A DNA stretch of 64,000 bases. Source: JAGOVB01 sp964577365. GTDB taxonomy: Bacteria; Patescibacteriota; Minisyncoccia; Phycocordibacterales; PALSA-1337. Below, in pieces: positions 41,175 through 48,817 of this stretch. Location of the stretch: the NCBI GenBank assembly GCA_964577365.1, contig CAZNYP010000001.1, forward strand, positions 45,833 to 109,832, given 5' to 3'. The position numbers and the translations under genes are program-made. A model generated the notes under the pieces. It ran no database searches and was not told the DNA's origin. It was given only the letters and a program-made list of their open reading frames with translations. Position 1 is the stretch's first letter, and every line of letters begins with the position of its first letter.

Positions 41175-42203
41175 TTACACCTTAAACTCCATCACATCCC
41201 CATCCTTTACCACATACTCTTTCCCCTCTGTTCTCCAATTCCCATTTTTCAAAAGATCTTCCCAAAAAATGACATCTGCTTTAATAAATTTATCTTTAAA
41301 ATCATTGTGAATCGCAGTTCCCGCCATAGGAGCTGTCCATCCTTTTCGAATAGTCCACGCTCGAGTTTCTTTTTCTCCAGTGGTGAAATAGGTGATGAGT
41401 CCGAGGAGCTCGTATCCTGCTTTTATCAAATTGTCGATCCCTCCATCTCCCTCTCGCATTGCTTTTTTATCTTCATCAGAAAAGTCCTTCATGTCATGCT
41501 CGGTCGCAGCATCTACTGCTACCCATTTTTTATCCTTTAGGTATTCGAGCAGATCTGCAGGCACTGTAGTGTCCCCTTTTTTATTTAATACATACAAAAC
41601 CGGTTTTGAGGTGAGGAGGTGGAGAGACTTGAGAAATGGTGCTTCAAACTCTGTAGCTTCTACTGTGTTCGCCAATTTGTTTTCAGCCAAAGCCGTCTTG
41701 ATCCGCTCGAGGAGGCCTGCTTCGATGAGTGCTTCTTTTTTATTTGCCTTTATTTCTTTTTGTAAATTCCCTAGACGCTTGGTGACTGTTTCCTGATCAG
41801 CCAAAATGAGCTCCATGTTGATGATCTCGATATCAGTGATTGGGTCGATCTTTCCATCGACGTGGATGATGTTGTCATCTTGGAAAATACGAACGACATG
41901 GGCGATCGCATCAGTCTCACGGATGTTGGTGAGGAATTTGTTTCCGAGACCTTCGCCTGATGATGCCCCTTTTACAAGTCCTGCAATGTCGACGAACTCT
42001 ACCGCTGCCGGCACGATCTTTTGAGTTTTAGAAAATTCAGCGAGTTTGTAGAGACGCTCGTCGGGTACTGCAACCACTCCGACAGACGGGTCGATCGTCG
42101 CAAACGGATAGTTCGCAATAAGCACACTCTTTTTGGTAAGAGCGGTGAAGAGGGTTGATTTTCCGACGTTTGGGAGACCGACAATACCGATGGATAGTGA
42201 CAT
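41175..42203 (-). CDS. ychF: Obg-like ATPase YchF
   Basis: A 342-aa ribosome-associated ATPase of the Obg family. Walker A GLPNVGKST (near 8-16), FVDIAGLVKGA as the G3 region, a coiled-coil insertion (about 130-165) and a C-terminal TGS domain ending KDGDVMEFKV. Altered G4 specificity (NKKGD in VLYVLNKKGD) fits the ATP preference of YchF. TAGTAT (42212-42217) ends 8 nt before ATG. Divergent from the MazG-like gene. Confidence 0.96.
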   Translation of the reverse strand: MSLSIGIVGLPNVGKSTLFTALTKKSVLIANYPFATIDPSVGVVAVPDERLYKLAEFSKTQKIVPAAVEFVDIAGLVKGASSGEGLGNKFLTNIRETDAIAHVVRIFQDDNIIHVDGKIDPITDIEIINMELILADQETVTKRLGNLQKEIKANKKEALIEAGLLERIKTALAENKLANTVEATEFEAPFLKSLHLLTSKPVLYVLNKKGDTTVPADLLEYLKDKKWVAVDAATEHDMKDFSDEDKKAMREGDGGIDNLIKAGYELLGLITYFTTGEKETRAWTIRKGWTAPMAGTAIHNDFKDKFIKADVIFWEDLLKNGNWRTEGKEYVVKDGDVMEFKV

Positions 42204-42225
42204 AGAGATACATACTAGCGTATTA

Positions 42226-42254
42226 TTGTGCTTTCATCAAACGTGTTGTAAGGT
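42226..42254 (+). promoter_or_regulatory. Promoter of the tandem MazG-like gene
   Basis: TTGTGC (42226-42231), 17-bp spacer, TAAGGT (42249-42254), 12 nt before ATG 42267. Confidence 0.45.
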
Positions 42255-42266
42255 GTGGGAAGAAAT

Positions 42267-42977
42267 ATGAACACACTCAAAGACTACGGTCTACACTTCC
42301 AAAAGATCTATGGTACTGCGAATGCAGTTAACCACCCCGGCCTCATCGACCGCTACATGCAACTCCTCTACGTGTTCCATCGCCTGCAAACGGCGATACG
42401 TAAAGAACAGAGGGATACGGCCTGCCGTCTTCTTCCCCAGTTGTTCGGTTGGACATTTGCTTGTATCAACCATTTCCCAGATCTTGACATTGACCGCGCG
42501 ATGGCACAAAAGTATCCCGCAAAATGTGGGTACTGTGGCAATAATCCGTGCAGGTGCGAACTGCATAGCCGACCTGATTTCAACCCAGACCTATCAGGCA
42601 CCATCGTCAGACGAAACCTAACGGACTGGCAAGAGCACCTGTACCGAATGTATGGGGAAAACAATGCACAGCGCGGTCTGGGTGTCATGATGGATCGCTT
42701 GGCGCAGGAGCTCATCGAACTCGGTGCTCATGCTGCGCGACTGGAGTATGTCGACGCTGAGCCACAGGTTGCCATGGAAAAAGCAGGCGAGGAATTCGCA
42801 GACGTTCTGTCATGGATACTGTCGCTCTCCGCGTACCTCGGTGTAATGCTCGAGACCCTAGTCATCCGTATCTATGGCAATGGCTGTCCGTCATGCAATC
42901 GACCTCAGTGCAACTGTCGTCGTCTACACTCGACACCAGCTGGCCTGAGTGCGACTCCAAATACTCGAGTTACCTAA
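42267..42977 (+). CDS. Tandem MazG-like protein with two zinc-knuckle motifs
   Basis: A 236-aa accessory protein made of two similar halves. Each half is an all-helical segment starting near YG(L/E) with hydrophobic MxxL repeats and ends in a cysteine knuckle: CGYCGNNPCRC in the first half and CPSCNRPQCNC in the second. The second half has a MazG-like arrangement, AQELIEL followed by EEFADVLSW, the acidic pairs that bind magnesium in nucleotide pyrophosphohydrolases. The first half lacks clear acidic pairs and may be structural. ATG 42267 is preferred to GTG 42255, which abuts the -10. G+C-rich, with its own promoter and terminator. Confidence 0.65.
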   Translation: MNTLKDYGLHFQKIYGTANAVNHPGLIDRYMQLLYVFHRLQTAIRKEQRDTACRLLPQLFGWTFACINHFPDLDIDRAMAQKYPAKCGYCGNNPCRCELHSRPDFNPDLSGTIVRRNLTDWQEHLYRMYGENNAQRGLGVMMDRLAQELIELGAHAARLEYVDAEPQVAMEKAGEEFADVLSWILSLSAYLGVMLETLVIRIYGNGCPSCNRPQCNCRRLHSTPAGLSATPNTRVT

Positions 42978-42990
42978 GTGTATACAAAAC

Positions 42991-43020
42991 GCCCGACCTC
43001 ACGGTCGGGCGACTGTTTTT
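42991..43020 (+). terminator. Terminator of the MazG-like gene
   Basis: GCCCGACC (42991-42998), loop TCAC, GGTCGGGC (43003-43010), perfect 8 bp, then GACTGTTTTT. Confidence 0.8.
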
Positions 43021-43027
43021 ATAGGTA

Positions 43028-43056
43028 TTGCATATTATACATATATGTGGTATAAT
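43028..43056 (+). promoter_or_regulatory. Promoter of the 128-aa accessory gene
   Basis: TTGCAT (43028-43033), 17-bp spacer, consensus TATAAT (43051-43056), 8 nt before ATG 43065. Confidence 0.65.
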
Positions 43057-43064
43057 ATAAATGT

Positions 43065-43451
43065 ATGAAATCGCTCTTCGACTATATCTTTTACACTGTT
43101 TGTGTCAGCCGAGGATCCAAGTCTCTCTATCGTCTTGAAATCAGATGCAACGGGGTAAGTAACCCTGGCATTCGAATGACCAAGATTGTGGGAGTCGGGC
43201 CAAGCAGTTCACCTCCTGGGGCCGACCATTTCGGTAACTACCTACATGTGGGGGAAAATCTCGTGGTCCGCTACGAGAAAAACTCACTCGACGGTGGCAG
43301 GAACACTTCCCGCATCGCCCTCCTTGCAACTGATGAGGGGGGAGCGCGTACCGCACTGGGACTCCCCGACTTGGTCCCGATGGATCCTCGATTCGAGGTT
43401 TCCACAAAAGCCGTGCTTGCGCGACTCGCGCAGCACGAGTATGTGGACTGA
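43065..43451 (+). CDS. Hypothetical accessory protein, 128 aa
   Basis: Not recognised. A soluble 128-aa protein starting MKSLFDYIFYTVCVSRGSKS, with a glycine/proline-rich centre (VGVGPSSSPPGADHFGNYL) and an alternating-hydrophobic strand region (ENLVVRYEKN). No signal peptide is clear. Markedly G+C-richer than the core genes. A complete single-gene unit with promoter upstream and terminator downstream (43476-43494). Confidence 0.55.
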   Translation: MKSLFDYIFYTVCVSRGSKSLYRLEIRCNGVSNPGIRMTKIVGVGPSSSPPGADHFGNYLHVGENLVVRYEKNSLDGGRNTSRIALLATDEGGARTALGLPDLVPMDPRFEVSTKAVLARLAQHEYVD

Positions 43452-43475
43452 ACCACACCAGCACTTTTCAGGATG

Positions 43476-43503
43476 GCCCGACGCGAAGTCGGGCTTTCTC
43501 TTT
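43476..43503 (+). terminator. Terminator of the 128-aa accessory gene
   Basis: GCCCGAC (43476-43482), loop GCGAA, GTCGGGC (43488-43494), then TTTCTCTTT, which runs into the -10 of the next gene. Confidence 0.8.
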
Positions 43504-43517
43504 GCTATAATACCCCT

Positions 43518-43919
43518 ATGAAATACATTCTGATTCCGCTTTTTCTCCTCATCGCATTACCCACTCACGCTCATATCATAAAGAAAGATGGAAATTTTGA
43601 AGGAATGCTTCACATTCTCCCCGACGATATACCACTAGCAGGTACGACGACTGAATTTTATTTTATGTTTGAAGACAATAAAAAAATCGTCACTGACTGC
43701 AAATGTGAAGTAAAAATCCTACAAAAAGGAAATGAACTGTATAGAAAAAATATCAAGGACTCTTTCTTTTTTGAGTTTCCAAAGATCGGTGTCTATCAAG
43801 CAGAAATTTATCGAAATGATTTTTCTATGACCTGGGATATACGAGTAGAAAAAGCGGTGGTAAAGCCGTCGTGGTTTAGCGTTTTCGCAAAGAGAGTCCG
43901 AGAGCTACTAGGGATATAA
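43518..43919 (+). CDS. Secreted protein with predicted N-terminal histidine, 133 aa
   Basis: A signal peptide (MKYILIPLFLLIALPTHA) is predicted to be cut before HIIKKDG, leaving His as residue 1 of the mature protein. A beta-rich domain with a Cys pair (TDCKCEVKI) follows. Perfect TATAAT (43506-43511) ends 6 nt before ATG 43518: leaderless. It is convergent with and overlaps by 44 bp the YcnI-like gene, whose mature N-terminus is also His. Family not recognised; a copper-binding envelope protein is a guess from the N-terminal His, the Cys pair and the neighbour. Confidence 0.65.
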   Translation: MKYILIPLFLLIALPTHAHIIKKDGNFEGMLHILPDDIPLAGTTTEFYFMFEDNKKIVTDCKCEVKILQKGNELYRKNIKDSFFFEFPKIGVYQAEIYRNDFSMTWDIRVEKAVVKPSWFSVFAKRVRELLGI

Positions 43920-44391
43920 CGAGGGCGAGAGTTGCGAGTGGAAACGGTTTCTTTGGCTCACCATGATGATCCGTCGCGAGGTCGTCGACCACTTCGGTAT
44001 TCGAGCTCGGATTTACCCCACCATCCCACGCAACGACACTACCATCAGAATATGTCTGATATGCTTTCCATGAGACGACTCCCTCGGTCGCAGGTGCTTT
44101 TGCAGAAAAAAGGAAATCATCGCGCTGTCCTACTGGGATACTTCCCCCACTCCAGACGATCTCTTTTCCATCACTTGCGATCTTCCATCCTGGTTTTACA
44201 TATGGCATGACAGACTCGAATCCTGCTGGCACGACGACTTTTATCTGAGTAGTCGGAATATCTTTTTCAACTGGCACACCGACGGTGAATGTCTGGTATG
44301 ATGCTACACCCGTCTGTGCAGGTTTTACGGTGACGTGGGCGAATGCAGGCACAGCAACAAACACTAAAAGTAAAGTAAATATAGTTTTCAT
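43876..44391 (-). CDS. YcnI/DUF1775-like copper-binding secreted protein
   Basis: A 171-aa protein with a signal peptide (MKTIFTLLLVFVAVPAFA) cut before HVTVKPAQTG, the typical YcnI start in which the terminal His takes part in copper binding. The domain contains PAGFESVMPYVKPGWK and ends with WKAYQTYSDGS. A C-terminal membrane helix (about 150-167) and a basic tail anchor it. It overlaps the stop of the upstream 77-aa gene (TAATG). Confidence 0.85.
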   Translation of the reverse strand: MKTIFTLLLVFVAVPAFAHVTVKPAQTGVASYQTFTVGVPVEKDIPTTQIKVVVPAGFESVMPYVKPGWKIASDGKEIVWSGGSIPVGQRDDFLFSAKAPATEGVVSWKAYQTYSDGSVVAWDGGVNPSSNTEVVDDLATDHHGEPKKPFPLATLALVISLVALGLSLRKR

Positions 44392-44624
44392 TATGGCATC
44401 ATTATTTTTTGTAATTCTGCTTGGTGCTTTCGCATGACCATCATACTCGCTTCCATCTGGCCCATGCCACCATTCATTTTTTCTTTTATCTCCTTTGAAA
44501 TCATAATGAAAAAGTCAGGATTGGCCTCGACTGCATTCATAATACGATCCTGCTCCTTTGGAGGCAGGTTTTTGAGCTGCTTTTTCATCATCTGCTTCAT
44601 CACAAAATTTTGAAATATTCCCAT
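44391..44624 (-). CDS. Small methionine-rich helical protein, 77 aa
   Basis: Starts MGIFQNFVMKQMMKKQLKNL; predicted all-helical, unusually rich in Met (about 13 of 77) and Lys. No signal peptide or membrane span. ATG 44624 is fixed by TATAAT (44632-44637), 7 nt upstream. The stop overlaps the start of the YcnI-like gene, so the two are coupled. Methionine richness beside a copper-type protein hints at metal handling, but this is inference only; the family is not recognised. Confidence 0.65.
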   Translation of the reverse strand: MGIFQNFVMKQMMKKQLKNLPPKEQDRIMNAVEANPDFFIMISKEIKEKMNGGMGQMEASMMVMRKHQAELQKIMMP

Positions 44625-44643
44625 GGCCAGGATTATAGCATAT

Positions 44644-45972
44644 TTACTCCGGCCGACTACCTTTTGGATATCGCTCGAGGGGGTCGGCCTTCCACCCATT
44701 TACGATCGGGGTGATGAATTTCCATGCAGCGAGCACTTCGTCGGTACTGGTAAATAGCGTTTGGTCACCGATAAATGCATCGTGAATGACTTTTTCATAG
44801 GCATCTATTTTTTCATGAGGAAAATCAGAGTATTTAAATTTTAACGTCTTTGGCTCTATATCCATACCAAAACCCGGTTTTTTTACCAAAAACTTTATCT
44901 TTATTCCCTCATCAGGCTGGATCCTAAAGGTGAGAATATTCCCACCTTTGAAATATACATCGATTTCAGTCTTTGTCTCATCGAGGGCTTTTCCACTCTC
45001 GAGGTAAAATGGGACTTTTTTCCATCGCGCTGTGTTGATATGCGCTTCGAGTCTAAAATATGTCTCGGTATGTGATCCTGGATCGACGCCCTTTTCCTCA
45101 CGATAGCCACTGTACTGGGCACGGATAGCATCGATGGACTGGAGGTTGCGGAGGATCTTTGCTCGTTCACGACGAATGTGCTCTGCGTCGAGGACCTCTG
45201 GCTCGTCCATGGCGACGATCGCAAGCATCTGGAGGATGTGGTTCTGCCCCACATCGCGAAGCGCTCCGACCCCATCATAAAATGCACCACGCCCCTCGAT
45301 ATCTATTTTCTCGAGGAGCTTGATATGTACACGATCGATGTATTTGTTGTTCCAGAGCGGTTCAAACAGAGAGTTTGCAAACCTGAATACGAGCACATTT
45401 TGAAGTGCCTCTTTTGCGAGATAGTGGTCGATACGAAAAATCTGGTCTTCGGCAAAGAGCTCGCCGAGTTTTTTATCTAGTTTCTTTGCAGTCTCTATAT
45501 CGTTGCCAAATGGCTTTTCGATGAGGACGCGTGTCCACCCCTCTTCGCCCCCACACGGGATCGTGAGTCCGGTGCTCGAGAGATGGTCGAGGATATTTTC
45601 ATAGAGCGCTGGAGGGACAGAGAGGTGAAATAGTTTGTTTGAACAATATTTGAATTGTTGTTTGTCGATCGAGGTAAGGCGTTCTGCGAGACGGTTGTAC
45701 ATATCGTCAGTATCAAATGATCCTTGGACATATGAGATGTGATCGATAAAATGTTTTACATCTTCTTCGCGGTACTGACCAAATTTTATATTGATCTCAT
45801 CACGGATAAACTGACGAAATTCTTCGCGAGAAAGGAGTCTGCGTGAGACACCGACAACGGCGAATTTTTCTGGAAGCTTTTTATTTACATACAGACTGAG
45901 CAGCGCCGGCAAGAGTTTCCGCTGTGCCAGATCTCCGGTGATACCAAAAATGACGAATATGGTGGGGCTCAT
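44644..45972 (-). CDS. zwf: Glucose-6-phosphate 1-dehydrogenase
   Basis: A 442-aa enzyme oxidising glucose 6-phosphate with NADP or NAD, the entry to the oxidative pentose phosphate pathway. N-terminal dinucleotide loop FGITGDLAQRKL; active-site motif RIDHYLAKEALQN (His and Lys for substrate); EGRGAFYDGVGALRDVGQNH (in parts). About 50 residues shorter than E. coli Zwf. ATGA overlap with the ABC ATPase gene upstream. Transketolase, rpe and rpiB lie at 59.5-62.5 kb. Confidence 0.95.
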   Translation of the reverse strand: MSPTIFVIFGITGDLAQRKLLPALLSLYVNKKLPEKFAVVGVSRRLLSREEFRQFIRDEINIKFGQYREEDVKHFIDHISYVQGSFDTDDMYNRLAERLTSIDKQQFKYCSNKLFHLSVPPALYENILDHLSSTGLTIPCGGEEGWTRVLIEKPFGNDIETAKKLDKKLGELFAEDQIFRIDHYLAKEALQNVLVFRFANSLFEPLWNNKYIDRVHIKLLEKIDIEGRGAFYDGVGALRDVGQNHILQMLAIVAMDEPEVLDAEHIRRERAKILRNLQSIDAIRAQYSGYREEKGVDPGSHTETYFRLEAHINTARWKKVPFYLESGKALDETKTEIDVYFKGGNILTFRIQPDEGIKIKFLVKKPGFGMDIEPKTLKFKYSDFPHEKIDAYEKVIHDAFIGDQTLFTSTDEVLAAWKFITPIVNGWKADPLERYPKGSRPE

Positions 45973-46649
45973 TTTTTGACTTTATAGTCGTCGATGATCT
46001 TTCCATCGGAGAGCTCGATCACTCGGTCCGTGAGTGCGGCATAGTCCTTCTCGTGAGTCACCATGACGATGGTCTGCCCCTCTTTGTGCAGATCAATGAA
46101 TACTCCGAGGATCACCTCCGAGGTTTCGGTATCGAGGTTCGCAGTCGGCTCATCGGCAAAAAGAATCTTTGGTTCATGCGCGATGGCTCGAGCGATCGCG
46201 ACACGCTGCTGCTGTCCTCCTGAGAGCTGTGAGGGATAGTTTAAAAACTTGTCACCGAGACCGACGCGGGTGAGCGCATGCTTTGCTTTCTTTGTTGCAT
46301 GCGCTGTATCGTAGCCCAACATGAGGAGTGGGAGCATGGTGTTTTCAAGTGCAGTGAGCGCAGGCAACACTGCATAGTCCTGAAATACGTAGCCGAGTTC
46401 ACGGAGACGATAGCTGGTACGTTGTTCCTCAGAAAGTTTCAAAACATCTTTTCCACCGATATGGATCTCTCCCTCAGTCGGTCGATCGAGGAGGCCGAGC
46501 TGGTACAGGAGTGTACTCTTTCCAGAACCAGATCGTCCGGTGATCGCGAGGAATTCGCCTTCCTTGAGCGTGAGGTCGATTTTGTTGAGCGCGAGGAGCT
46601 CCCCACCACCAGTCACGTATTTTTTTGTAAGATTTTTTGTAGTGATCAT
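45969..46649 (-). CDS. ABC transporter ATPase, LolD/MacB type
   Basis: A 226-aa ATPase. Walker A GRSGSGKST (near 40), Q-loop VFQDYAVLP, signature LSGGQQQR, Walker B ILFADEPTANLD, H-loop MVTHEKDYA. This subfamily partners FtsX-like permeases that move lipoproteins, peptides or toxins or act by mechanotransmission. ATGA overlaps at both ends tie it to the permease gene upstream and zwf downstream. Confidence 0.93.
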   Translation of the reverse strand: MITTKNLTKKYVTGGGELLALNKIDLTLKEGEFLAITGRSGSGKSTLLYQLGLLDRPTEGEIHIGGKDVLKLSEEQRTSYRLRELGYVFQDYAVLPALTALENTMLPLLMLGYDTAHATKKAKHALTRVGLGDKFLNYPSQLSGGQQQRVAIARAIAHEPKILFADEPTANLDTETSEVILGVFIDLHKEGQTIVMVTHEKDYAALTDRVIELSDGKIIDDYKVKK

Positions 46650-47905
46650 CTTCCTAATATGGCGTCGAGTGTATTTTGCTTTACTACGATGCGTGCTGGT
46701 ATGTATCCGGCGATGATGGTCGCAACGATGAGTATCGCTGCACGGACAAACGTACCGTATGGAGTCGCGACTAGTATACCATCACTAAATGGAAAGTTCA
46801 CTGGATGGGCTGCGATGTACGGCTGGAGGAAACCAAATATAATGAGCGATCCGAGGACGATACCAGAGACAGCGTAAAAGAGTGACTGGATGACGTACGA
46901 GATCTCGATCGCCTGCGAGTTGATCCCGATTCCCTTTAGAATACCGATGAATCGGCGACGAGTGATCGCATTTACGAAAATAATAATGAAAATAGTGATA
47001 CATGCGACCGCGAGACCGATCGTCCCGATCATGTTCCCGAGGAGTCCAAATGTGGCTTTGATATCCTGGAGGAATTTTGGCTGTGCATCCTCGTATGTCT
47101 GTACACGAGCAAATTTTTCAAAACCTTGGTCAATGAGTGCTTGTTTTACTTTTTCTGGAGTCGTGAGATTTGGATCAATTTTTATAGATATTTCATCGAC
47201 ATTGAAATCAGTACGGCCGATGATTTTTTTCATATGACTCGCCACCATAAAGACACGGTTGTCGATCGAGTCGGCTTTTGCTTTTGCGATACCTCGAACT
47301 GTCACCTCGCGAGTATTGCCATTCATGACGAGGCGCACCTTTGAGCCGATATCGATGTCTTTGAGAGTCTGAAAACCAGGGGCTTCGATCGGAGTATATT
47401 TGAAAAGTAGGTTTGCACCGATGACAATGGCATCTGTATCATCGGGACGGAGAAATTCCCCTTCGATCATGTATTTTGAGATACCGGTCAGACGATCCTC
47501 AGCTATAGGATCGATACCAGCCACACTCGCGCCGGCGCGATCTGGCTCGTCGGTGAGACGTGTACGGTTCTTATAGTTCGTTTCGATCGTTCCACTCTCA
47601 GAATATCGCGCAGAATAGTCGACGACACCTGGATATATGCTCACAAAGTCAATGATCTCCGAAGAATTTTCTACATATTCTTTTTTGAGCAGTGTCGAGA
47701 CGATGACATCTGATGAATATCGATCACGGTTCGCCACGACCGCTCCCTCAATGAGTCCGACCAAAATACCCGAGACCACAATGAGGTTTAGAAACGTGAG
47801 CACCATCACTGTGATAATGAGTGTGGTAGTCCAAAGATTTGCCTTTTTTATATCACGATACGCTAGAAAATAGCCGATTGAGAAGTTGCGGAATAGAGTA
47901 CGCAT
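46646..47905 (-). CDS. ABC transporter permease, FtsX/MacB type
   Basis: A 419-aa permease. One N-terminal helix (about 25-50), a large extracytoplasmic domain (about 55-285) and three C-terminal helices (about 290-405), the four-helix MacB/FtsX layout. Substrate unknown. TAATAT (47912-47917) ends 6 nt before ATG 47905. The stop overlaps the ATPase start by 4 bp. Confidence 0.9.
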   Translation of the reverse strand: MRTLFRNFSIGYFLAYRDIKKANLWTTTLIITVMVLTFLNLIVVSGILVGLIEGAVVANRDRYSSDVIVSTLLKKEYVENSSEIIDFVSIYPGVVDYSARYSESGTIETNYKNRTRLTDEPDRAGASVAGIDPIAEDRLTGISKYMIEGEFLRPDDTDAIVIGANLLFKYTPIEAPGFQTLKDIDIGSKVRLVMNGNTREVTVRGIAKAKADSIDNRVFMVASHMKKIIGRTDFNVDEISIKIDPNLTTPEKVKQALIDQGFEKFARVQTYEDAQPKFLQDIKATFGLLGNMIGTIGLAVACITIFIIIFVNAITRRRFIGILKGIGINSQAIEISYVIQSLFYAVSGIVLGSLIIFGFLQPYIAAHPVNFPFSDGILVATPYGTFVRAAILIVATIIAGYIPARIVVKQNTLDAILGR

Positions 47906-47917
47906 ACGTACATATTA

Positions 47918-48127
47918 TCATGATTTGAGATTTTCTCCCCATTTTTCCCACATAGGATATATGACACCAGAGATGATGATGCATGGGAGTATAAAGGCTC
48001 CTGCGATACCCCACAATAAAATACTCAAAAGTCGCCCGACAGCCGGGAGCCCATGGGTAAAGAGAAAGCCGAGGGCCTCTAGTATGACTGCAAATATTTC
48101 ACCTATGATGGCATCGGCTGGTTTCAT
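47918..48127 (-). CDS. Small membrane protein, 69 aa
   Basis: Starts MKPADAIIGEIFAVILEALG; two hydrophobic stretches (about 6-25 and 33-57) and a charged end (WEKWGENLKS). TAAAAA (48134-48139) ends 6 nt before ATG. It lies 12 bp upstream of the permease gene, so it may belong to the same transcription unit. Family not recognised. Confidence 0.6.
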   Translation of the reverse strand: MKPADAIIGEIFAVILEALGFLFTHGLPAVGRLLSILLWGIAGAFILPCIIISGVIYPMWEKWGENLKS

Positions 48128-48160
48128 ATCTGTTTTTTACCACAATTCTCGCATTTAGAC

Positions 48161-48190
48161 AAGAAGAAAGGCTACCCCCGTGGGGTAGCC
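48161..48190 (-). terminator. Terminator overlapping the hydroxylase stop codon
   Basis: GGCTACCCC (48170-48178), 3-nt loop, GGGGTAGCC (48182-48190), perfect 9 bp; the minus-strand tail is TTTCTTCTTG. The TAG stop of the gene at 48172 lies in the distal arm. Confidence 0.8.
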
Positions 48191-48774
48191 TCGTGAAGCG
48201 GTTGAACATCGGGCACCGCAGGTCCCCGCGCCTGCGCAAATGCGATCGGTGAACGAATCATCAGTGTTCCAAAGACCAGATCGGCGAGTGGAAATACGAC
48301 GTTGAAATTCTTGTGCATGTACCGGTGGTGGAGCAGATGGTGACCATTAAGTTTTTTAAATGCCCACCACAGTTCCATCCGCCGTTGTCTCGGCAAATGC
48401 ATACACCAGTGGATGTACTCGTATACACCGTAGTATCCAAACATAATGACCAGAGCAAGCGGAAGCCATTTCCAGCCAAAATAGTTGAAATACGACGAGA
48501 TCATCGTACAACCGATCGCGACGATGACGAGTGAGTTCCACCACGCCATGGGAATCTTTTCACCCGTATCACCCGGTTGGGCGTGATACGTGTGGTCGGC
48601 CCTGTAGATGTCGTGATGTACCTGAGCGTGTGAACGGAATGGATACCGCAACCACCAGAACAGGATCCTGAACGGTCGGTGCATGATGTACCGGTGCAGT
48701 GCCCACTCAGCGAATGGGCACAGGAGAAAAAATAAGAGCGCGTGCAGGAGCGCATTCTGGATTGAAAGAGCCAT
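48172..48774 (-). CDS. Fatty-acid-hydroxylase/sterol-desaturase superfamily membrane enzyme
   Basis: A 200-aa membrane enzyme with the di-iron histidine boxes HRYIMH (about 27-32), HAQVHH (about 49-54) with HTYH just after, and HLLHHRYMH (about 146-154). Three or four membrane helices surround them. The family hydroxylates or desaturates lipids using oxygen; the substrate is unknown, and oxygen use is notable in a lineage usually thought fermentative. G+C-rich relative to its neighbours. The stop codon sits inside its terminator stem. Confidence 0.85.
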   Translation of the reverse strand: MALSIQNALLHALLFFLLCPFAEWALHRYIMHRPFRILFWWLRYPFRSHAQVHHDIYRADHTYHAQPGDTGEKIPMAWWNSLVIVAIGCTMISSYFNYFGWKWLPLALVIMFGYYGVYEYIHWCMHLPRQRRMELWWAFKKLNGHHLLHHRYMHKNFNVVFPLADLVFGTLMIRSPIAFAQARGPAVPDVQPLHEATPRG

Positions 48775-48817
48775 ATGGGACTAGTTTAGCACCCATGTAT
48801 GCTTTTCTTTTCCCCAA

